A DNA stretch of 64,000 nucleotides from positions 511,877 through 575,876 of the forward strand of contig NZ_JNXI01000004.1 of the NCBI RefSeq assembly GCF_000717055.1, in the 5' to 3' direction. The stretch is from Streptomyces iakyrus. Lineage in GTDB: Bacteria > Actinomycetota > Actinomycetes > Streptomycetales > Streptomycetaceae. The position numbers and the translations under genes are program-made. The notes under the pieces were generated by a model. That model saw only the letters and a program-made list of their open reading frames with translations. It ran no database searches and had not been told where the DNA came from. Numbering within the stretch: position 1 is the stretch's first letter; every line of letters starts with the position of its first letter. Positions 58,838-64,000 of this stretch are shown here, one piece after another.

Positions 58838-61063
58838 ATGGCTGTCCTGCTCCACCGGCTGGGCCGAAGTGCCTACCGCCACCGCAAGCTGGTGCTCGGC
58901 ATCTGGCTCGCGGTCCTGGCCGCGCTCATCACCTGCGTCGGCGTCTTCGGCAGCAAGCTCGACGACCGCTTCACCGTGCCGGGGACCGAGTCTCAGCGGG
59001 CCCTGGACACGCTCGGCAGGACGCTGCCCGAGGCATCAGGAGCCGCCGCCCAGATCGTCTTCACCGCTCCCGAGGGCCATCGCGTCACCGACGCTCCCTA
59101 TACGGCGGCCATCGCCGGAGCCGAGACAGCAGCCTCCACAGCGCCCCAGGTCAGCGCCGTCATAGGCCCGACCACCTCCGGCGCCGTCTCGGCCGACCGG
59201 ACCACCGCGATCGTGCAGGTGCAGTATTCGGTGCAGCAGCCCGAGGTGCGCGCCTCATCCCTGGAGGCGGTCGAACAGGCGGCCAAGGCGGCCGAGAGGA
59301 AGGGCCTCAAGGCCTTTGTGGGCGGCAGCGTCTACGGCAGCAAGGGTGTCCACATCGGCCCGTCGGAGATCGTCGGCGTCGGCGTCGCCCTGCTCGTCCT
59401 CGTCGTCACGTTCGGTTCCCTGCTCGCCGCGGGCATGTCGCTGCTGCCCGCGCTGCTGGGTGTTGCGGTGGGACTGACCGGGCTGCTCGCGCTCACCCCG
59501 GCGTTCAGCATCTCTTCCACGGCCGTCACGCTCGCGCTGATGCTCGGTCTGGCCGTGGGCATCGACTACGTCCTGTTCATCCTCTCCCGCCACCGCCAGC
59601 AACTCGCCCGCGGAACCGACCCGGAGGAGTCCATCGCGCTGGCCAACGGCACCGCCGGCAGTGCGGTCGTCTTCGCCGGCAGCACGGTGATCATCGCCCT
59701 CGCCGCTCTCAGTGTCATCGGCATCCCGTTCCTGACCACGATGGGCCTCGGCGCCGCCGGTGCCGTCCTCGTCGCCGTCCTGGCCGCGATCACCCTGCTT
59801 CCGGCTCTCACCGGCTTCCTCGGCGCCCGGCTGACGCCCAAGCCGGGCAGCAAGGCGGCCCGGCGGGCCGTCGACCCCGGCGAATCCGGGGGCAGGGCGA
59901 CCCTGGGCGCCCGTTGGGTGAAGGCGGTCGTCGCCAAGCCCCTGCTGACCGTCCTGGCCGTCGCGGGCATCCTGGTAGCGCTCGCGCTCCCTGCGGCGGA
60001 CCTGCGTCTCGCCCTGCCGGACAACGGCTCGGCGCCGGTGAGTTCCACCGAACGCAAGGCGTACGACGTGGTCGGCGACAAGTTCGGCCCCGGCTTCAAC
60101 GGCCCGCTCCTGGTGCTGACCGAGACCGACAAGGGGCCGGGCGCGCAGGCGGGTGCTCAGACCGCGCAGAAGCTGCGGGATCTCAAGGGCGTCAAGGCAG
60201 TACTGCCCCCCGTGCCCACACGTGACCCCGCGCAGACCGTCATCCAGGTCATCCCCGAGACCGGCCCCGACAGCGCCCGCACCGGCCGCCTCGTCGGCGA
60301 CATGAGGAGCGTGGCCCCGGACATCCGCGAGACGACCGGAGCGAGGATCGCGGTCACCGGAACGACCGCCGTCAACATCGATGTCTCCAACCGGCTCAGT
60401 GACTCCCTGCTGCCGTTCATGGCGATCGTCGTCGGCCTGAGCCTGATCCTGCTGACGATGGTCTTCCGCTCGCTGCTGATCCCGCTCAAGGCCGCCGTCG
60501 GATTCCTGCTGTCGGTCGGCGCCACGCTCGGCATGGTCGTCGCTCTGTTCCAATGGGGCTGGCTGGCGGACGCCTTCGGCCTGGACCACACCGGTCCGGT
60601 CGTCAGCTTCCTGCCGATCATCCTGATCGGCGTGCTGTTCGGACTCGCCATGGACTACGAGGTGTTCCTCGTCTCCGGGATGCGGGAGGAGTGGGTCCAC
60701 ACCGGCGTGGCCCGTGGGTCGGTGATCCACGGCGCGCGGCACAGCGTACGGGTCGTCACCGCGGCCGCCCTGATCATGTTCACCGTCTTCGCCGGCTTCT
60801 TCCCCCTCGACGACGCCCTGATCAAGCCCATCGCCTTCGCGCTGGCCGTCGGCGTGGCCATCGACGCCTTCGCCGTCCGCATGACCCTGGTCCCGGCCGT
60901 CCTCGCCCTCGCCGGACGACACGCCTGGTGGCTGCCCGCTTGGCTCGACCGCGTCCTGCCCGACCTCGACGTCGAGGGCACACGTCTGCAGAAAGCCGTA
61001 TCCGAGGACAGCGAGCCCGCCTCTGTGCCCGAGCCCGCGTCGGTGCCCGAGCCGGTGTCCTGA
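58838..61063 (+). CDS. MMPL-family RND transporter
   Basis: 741 residues. Two halves, each with one plus five membrane helices and a large outer loop. The proton-relay Asp-Tyr pairs are in G-L-A-V-G-I-D-Y-V-L-F (first half) and L-A-M-D-Y-E-V-F-L (second half). Such pumps export lipids, pigments or drugs in Streptomyces. The C-terminal tail is a short repeat (S-V-P-E-P-A three times). GACCTTGGGAGTTCGTC before the ATG includes GGGAG. Ends in a strong hairpin. Confidence 0.95.
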   Translation: MAVLLHRLGRSAYRHRKLVLGIWLAVLAALITCVGVFGSKLDDRFTVPGTESQRALDTLGRTLPEASGAAAQIVFTAPEGHRVTDAPYTAAIAGAETAASTAPQVSAVIGPTTSGAVSADRTTAIVQVQYSVQQPEVRASSLEAVEQAAKAAERKGLKAFVGGSVYGSKGVHIGPSEIVGVGVALLVLVVTFGSLLAAGMSLLPALLGVAVGLTGLLALTPAFSISSTAVTLALMLGLAVGIDYVLFILSRHRQQLARGTDPEESIALANGTAGSAVVFAGSTVIIALAALSVIGIPFLTTMGLGAAGAVLVAVLAAITLLPALTGFLGARLTPKPGSKAARRAVDPGESGGRATLGARWVKAVVAKPLLTVLAVAGILVALALPAADLRLALPDNGSAPVSSTERKAYDVVGDKFGPGFNGPLLVLTETDKGPGAQAGAQTAQKLRDLKGVKAVLPPVPTRDPAQTVIQVIPETGPDSARTGRLVGDMRSVAPDIRETTGARIAVTGTTAVNIDVSNRLSDSLLPFMAIVVGLSLILLTMVFRSLLIPLKAAVGFLLSVGATLGMVVALFQWGWLADAFGLDHTGPVVSFLPIILIGVLFGLAMDYEVFLVSGMREEWVHTGVARGSVIHGARHSVRVVTAAALIMFTVFAGFFPLDDALIKPIAFALAVGVAIDAFAVRMTLVPAVLALAGRHAWWLPAWLDRVLPDLDVEGTRLQKAVSEDSEPASVPEPASVPEPVS

Positions 61064-61086
61064 GCCGGGTCGTGTCCCGGCCCCGC

Positions 61087-61117
61087 GGCGGCTGCACAGC
61101 GACGCTGTGCAGCCGCC
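61087..61117 (+). terminator. 14-bp hairpin terminator of the MMPL gene
   Basis: GGCGGCTGCACAGC (61087-61100) pairs with GCTGTGCAGCCGCC (61104-61117) without mismatch around a GAC loop, 23 bases after the stop codon. Confidence 0.85.
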
Positions 61118-61239
61118 CGGTACACCGCGCGGCGCCTTGCGTCGTCACGGTCCGGAACAGTCGGCCGCCCGGCGCGGCCGTCGCCCATGCCATCAGGACG
61201 TCGAGGGGTTCCGATGATGGCTTTGCGCGGGCGGAGGGA

Positions 61240-62187
61240 TCAGTGCCGGGCGAACTGGACCTGGGTGGGCTGGACGACGTTCGGCCGCACCGTGAGACCG
61301 GTGATGGTCAGCCGTTCGCCGTAGATGTCGGTGATTCTGATCGCGCCGCCGCACCCGCTGCCATCGGCGGAGACGAAGTAGTTGTAGGCGGTGCGGGGCA
61401 GTTGCCGCCAGCCACCCGCGCCGCGGACCTCCAGCCGGCTGATCGGGTTTCTGTGGTCGATCGCCTGGATGGCACACCAGTGTTGGCTGGACCCGGTCTT
61501 GTACCTGATGGAGATCGTGCCGACCGTGCTCGGGCTGACCAGGCTCCAGGTGATGGGGAGCCGGCCGAGCTTGAGGTCGGCGAGTTCGGCGAAGGCCTGT
61601 TCACTGAGGTCGATCTGCCCGGGCGCGCAGGGCAGGGGGCACTCGTTGGTGATCCGTACCGTGATCGACTTGCCGTTGGCGGCCCGCACGAGCACGTACG
61701 CGCCGCACGCCCTGGACGTCTCGTAGTCGGTGGTGTTCATGGCCGCCACCATGAGGTCGGGGCTCGGACCGAACAGGCAGGCGCCGTCTCCGACACCGGC
61801 CTTGTAGGCGGTGGCCACGCCCTGGTAGGTCGTGCCGGGCTTGATCCGTCCTGCTGACGGCGCCGTGGTGGACGGCTCTCGCGAGGGCTGAGGGGTGTCT
61901 TTGGGTGACGGCGCTGCTTTTGTGGTGGTCGCGGAAGCCTTCGGGCTGGGGGAATCGGTCGGGCTCGCCGTCGCGCTCGGGGTGGCTGTGGCGGTGGCGG
62001 CCTTCTCCTTCTTCTGGGAGGTGGCGAAGGGCGCAGCCGCGGCAGGTCCCGCATCCGCGGTGCGGTCGGGTGACGATCCCATGAGCAGGTAGGCGAGAAC
62101 GCTCACGGCGGTCAGCCCCACCGTGGTGCCCAGGATGAGCCTGCGTCTGTGTCTGCGCTGCCGCGCGGCCTGCCTTGGTGTGTTCAT
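61240..62187 (-). CDS. Bacterial expansin (EXLX1-type cellulose-binding protein)
   Basis: 315 residues. Signal-anchor helix at about 17-37, a long Thr/Ser/Pro/Lys-rich linker to about 115, a double-psi beta-barrel domain (G-V-A-T-A-Y; D-G-A-C-L-F-G; A-A-M-N; I-T-N-E-C-P; I-D-L-S-E-Q-A-F with the key Asp), and a C-terminal beta-sandwich (W-C-A-I-Q-A; Y-N-Y-F-V). The two-domain order is that of expansins, non-hydrolytic proteins that loosen cellulose networks. Four Cys in the first domain. A CebR-like repressor gene lies 283 bp upstream on the same strand. Confidence 0.85.
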   Translation of the reverse strand: MNTPRQAARQRRHRRRLILGTTVGLTAVSVLAYLLMGSSPDRTADAGPAAAAPFATSQKKEKAATATATPSATASPTDSPSPKASATTTKAAPSPKDTPQPSREPSTTAPSAGRIKPGTTYQGVATAYKAGVGDGACLFGPSPDLMVAAMNTTDYETSRACGAYVLVRAANGKSITVRITNECPLPCAPGQIDLSEQAFAELADLKLGRLPITWSLVSPSTVGTISIRYKTGSSQHWCAIQAIDHRNPISRLEVRGAGGWRQLPRTAYNYFVSADGSGCGGAIRITDIYGERLTITGLTVRPNVVQPTQVQFARH

Positions 62188-62470
62188 TTGCTGTCCGTTT
62201 CGGAAGATCGAGCCGGTGGTGCACTACGCAGTGGCAGCGGGAGGCGAAAAGGTTGCCGACTTTTTCTCGGAATCCATGCCGCCGACCCGGCGCAACGCCG
62301 TACAGAGCCAGATCCGCCACTTCACCTTCGCCTACCACGACGAGGCCCACCCGTTGCTGGACCCACCACGGGACCCCACTCGAAGCCGCATGACCCTCAC
62401 AAAATCAATGCGGTGCTGCACCAGCCCTTGCGCGGCCGCCTTCGCGTGGTCCGGCGAGCGCCGATGGTGG
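62188..62470. other. 283-bp gap upstream of the expansin gene
   Basis: Open frames in this interval (for example a plus-strand V-V-H-Y-A-V-A-A-G-G-E-K-V-A-D-F-F stretch) match nothing known to me, and no CebR-type box was found here. It must contain the expansin promoter if the gene is not read through from the LacI gene. Confidence 0.3.
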
Positions 62471-63493
62471 TCAGGACGATGCACGGACAACGAGCTCGGT
62501 ACGGAGAATGACGTGGCGCCAAGCCACGGACGGCTCTTCCATATCCTCCAGCAGGATGCGGATCATGGCCCGGCCGATGTCCTCCAGTGGCTGACGGACT
62601 GTGGTCAGAGGCGGCTCGGTGCGCTGGGCAAGCGGAAAATCATCGAAGCCGATCACGGCGACGTCATCGGGAACTCGTCGCCCCGCGGCACGCAGCGTCT
62701 GCAGGGCCCCCGCCGCCGTGGTGTCCGACGCGGCGAGGACGCCGTCGAGCTCAGGGTGCCGTTGGAGCAGTTCGGCCATGGCACGGCGCCCGCTGTCCTC
62801 CGTGAAGTCTCCCTCGGCGACCATGGTCTGTTGGTACTTCAGGCCCGCCAGCCCCAGGGCGTCCTGGTAGCCGCGCAACCGGCACTGGGCGGCGTACATG
62901 TCCAGTGGACCCGTGATGGTGGCGATCGACCTGCGGCCCCTCGCCAGCAGGTGGGAGACGGCGCTGCGGGCACCGCCCACGTTGTCGGCGTCCACGTAAC
63001 TGATGGACTCGTCGCCCGACCTGCGCCCCAGCATCACGGTCGGCAACCGCGCCTCGGCAAGCATGTCCGGCAGCGGATCTCCCGCATGTACGGACATCAG
63101 CAACACTCCGTCGACCCGGCCACCGCGCGCGTATTCGAGGAAGCGCTGCCGCTCGGCGCCCGAGCGGACGAGGGTCAGCATCAACTGCATTCCCGTGTCT
63201 GCAAGCGCGTCCCCGAGCGAGCCCACGATCTCCGAAAAGAAGGGTTCGGCGAAGAGTCTCCAGTCGGGCTCCGTCAGGACGAGGGCGACAGCATCGGTTC
63301 CCCGCCCGGCCAGAGACCGGGCTGCGAGATTCGGGACGTATCCCAGTTCCTCGATGGCACGTTGTACGGCGTGCCGTGTCGACTCCTTCACTCCGGTGGC
63401 GTTGTTGATGACGCGCGAGACCGTGCCTCGCCCCACCCCGGCGCGAGCGGCAACCTCTTCCAACGTCGGCGTGCCGGGGCGTCGCCTGCCCAT
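62471..63493 (-). CDS. LacI-family repressor resembling CebR
   Basis: 340 residues from ATG 63493 (GGAGG five bases upstream; GTG 63499 possible). HTH T-P-T-L-E-E-V-A-A-R-A-G-V-G-R-G-T-V-S-R-V-I-N-N with hinge L-A-A-R-S-L-A-G. The HTH, V-P-N-L-A-A-R and E-P-x-x-R-x-F-A-E-P-F-F-S are close to CebR, the cellobiose/cellotriose-responsive repressor of Streptomyces cellulose use. A palindrome GGGAGCGCTCCC 150 bp upstream equals the core of the CebR box. It is either CebR itself or a paralogue. Confidence 0.85.
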   Translation of the reverse strand: MGRRRPGTPTLEEVAARAGVGRGTVSRVINNATGVKESTRHAVQRAIEELGYVPNLAARSLAGRGTDAVALVLTEPDWRLFAEPFFSEIVGSLGDALADTGMQLMLTLVRSGAERQRFLEYARGGRVDGVLLMSVHAGDPLPDMLAEARLPTVMLGRRSGDESISYVDADNVGGARSAVSHLLARGRRSIATITGPLDMYAAQCRLRGYQDALGLAGLKYQQTMVAEGDFTEDSGRRAMAELLQRHPELDGVLAASDTTAAGALQTLRAAGRRVPDDVAVIGFDDFPLAQRTEPPLTTVRQPLEDIGRAMIRILLEDMEEPSVAWRHVILRTELVVRASS

Positions 63494-63540
63494 GACCACC
63501 TCCCCACGAGGTTACCGATCTTACGGGCCGCCGGAACCAG

Positions 63541-63568
63541 GCATGAGGATTATGCGCATGGCTCATGC
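63541..63568. promoter_or_regulatory. Nested inverted repeat before the CebR-like gene
   Basis: GCATGAG (63541-63547) and CTCATGC (63562-63568) enclose the smaller palindrome ATGCGCAT (63552-63559). It lies 48-75 bp before the start codon and could be the gene's own operator or leader structure. Confidence 0.4.
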
Positions 63569-63641
63569 TGTATCGGCCAGGACCACGTGGGGTCAGAGGG
63601 AGAGGGGTCGAGCAGGAGGTACGGAGAGCGCGCGTCCCGAT

Positions 63642-63655
63642 CGGGAGCGCTCCCG
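63642..63655. promoter_or_regulatory. CebR-type box
   Basis: CGGGAGCGCTCCCG is a perfect 14-bp palindrome whose core GGGAGCGCTCCC is that of the published CebR consensus TGGGAGCGCTCCCA. It is 149 bp upstream of the repressor start and downstream of the cellulase stop. Confidence 0.7.
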
Positions 63656-63714
63656 GAAATTCGGGCCGACCGCTCGGTCCATTGGAGCCGGCGGGCAGAG
63701 CGGGGTACGAAGAA

Positions 63715-63751
63715 GCCGGACGGCCCCTTGTGCAGGTGGGGACCGTCCGGC
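63715..63751 (-). terminator. Hairpin terminator of the cellulase gene
   Basis: GCCGGACGG (63715-63723) pairs with CCGTCCGGC (63743-63751) and, inside, CCCC pairs with GGGG. It lies 56 bases after the stop of the minus-strand cellulase fragment. Confidence 0.75.
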
Positions 63752-63806
63752 CGGGTGACCCCGTCTCCCTTCCGACGGGGTCGCGTACGCGATCCTCAGC
63801 GAGGGG

Positions 63807-64000
63807 CTACTCCAGGAGTTCCGCGTACGAGCCCATGGCCAGGGCGATGTCCGCCTGGGCCCAGAACCGGTGGTACGTGAACGAGGGCACCGCACCGCCC
63901 GCGAGATAGCTTTCGATCTTCGACCAGGCCGGGTCGTCCTTGTAGAAGGAGCGGATCGAGTCGAACGTCGACGACGAGTTGATCGCGTCGCCGTTCGGCA
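63807..64000 (-). CDS. C-terminal end of a probable GH48 cellulase (starts outside window)
   Basis: About 64 residues are visible, reading from the window edge: P-N-G-D-A-I-N-S-S-S-T-F-D-S-I-R-S-F-Y, D-D-P-A-W, L-A-G-G-A, then Y-H-R-F-W-A-Q-A-D-I-A-L-A-M-G-S-Y-A-E-L-L-E and a TAG. Y-H-R-F-W-x-Q-x-D-x-A near the very end is what I associate with family 48 reducing-end cellobiohydrolases. The neighbourhood (expansin, CebR-like repressor, CebR box) supports a cellulase. Other helical-barrel glycosidases cannot be excluded from this tail. Confidence 0.55.
   Translation of the reverse strand, partial: PNGDAINSSSTFDSIRSFYKDDPAWSKIESYLAGGAVPSFTYHRFWAQADIALAMGSYAELLE

Overview
The window is high-GC actinobacterial chromosome and almost certainly comes from a Streptomyces. 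The evidence is third-position GC bias, frequent GTG starts, ATGA/GTGA stop-start overlaps, and an SCO2400-like protein, a sapA-like secreted protein, an Hrd-type sigma factor, a SpoIIE/PAS phosphatase and a CebR-like LacI regulator. No rRNA, tRNA, CRISPR array, prophage or antibiotic megasynthase was seen. It reads like a chromosome arm or arm-proximal region, with housekeeping-like singletons, many regulators, transport and catabolic genes, and several gene fossils.

Layout. 0-0.4 kb: the start of a PemK/MazF-like toxin gene and the stub of an IS701-type transposase; the same pair recurs, broken, at 37.8-38.3 kb. 0.4-3 kb: Tat-exported FAD oxidoreductase and a small secreted protein. 3.1-6.6 kb: SCO2400-like membrane protein, an FHA-like protein and a translationally coupled Ser/Thr kinase that carries a transglycosylase-like domain outside the membrane. 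6.7-19.3 kb: beta-lactamase-fold hydrolase with SH3b tail, small secreted protein, VOC protein, MFS exporter, YbhB protein, sigma factor, CapA-like protein, archease, DJ-1/PfpI and GlxA-type regulator pair, hydrolase, phosphoribosyltransferase, TerC and a CoA-transferase. 19.9-25 kb: SpoIIE phosphatase with membrane and PAS sensors, then a second membrane Ser/Thr kinase coupled to a membrane protein with four exact 10-residue repeats of a T-x-V-L motif. 25-37.4 kb: LysR, FMN reductase with divergent TetR, LacI plus aldehyde dehydrogenase, thioredoxin with a divergent disulfide reductase, peptide deformylase, PepSY membrane protein, TPR and two winged-helix regulators, pirin.

38.5-49.8 kb: a catabolic island. 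A TetR, an EthD-type protein and an MFS transporter precede a LysR gene that diverges from an eight-gene run: FAA hydrolase, cyclase-family hydrolase, FAD hydroxylase, amidohydrolase, extradiol dioxygenase, second FAA hydrolase and SDR. This reads as hydroxylation, meta ring cleavage and C-C hydrolysis of an unknown aromatic. 50-54 kb: MFS efflux pump and MpaB-family oxygenase controlled by a divergent TetR with a clear double operator. 54.3-61.1 kb: ABC ATPase, permease, histidine kinase and response regulator in one operon, and an MMPL pump ending in a 14-bp hairpin. 61.2-64 kb: expansin, CebR-like repressor, a CebR-type box and the C-terminus of a probable GH48 cellulase, i.e. a cellulose-use locus running off the window.

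Most points of interest are regulatory and architectural: two membrane kinases with unusual extracellular halves, one operator motif (CTGAC, four bases, GTCAG) at two sites 45 kb apart, and the duplicated toxin/IS fossil. All calls rest on reading translated sequence and DNA by eye; no database search was run.
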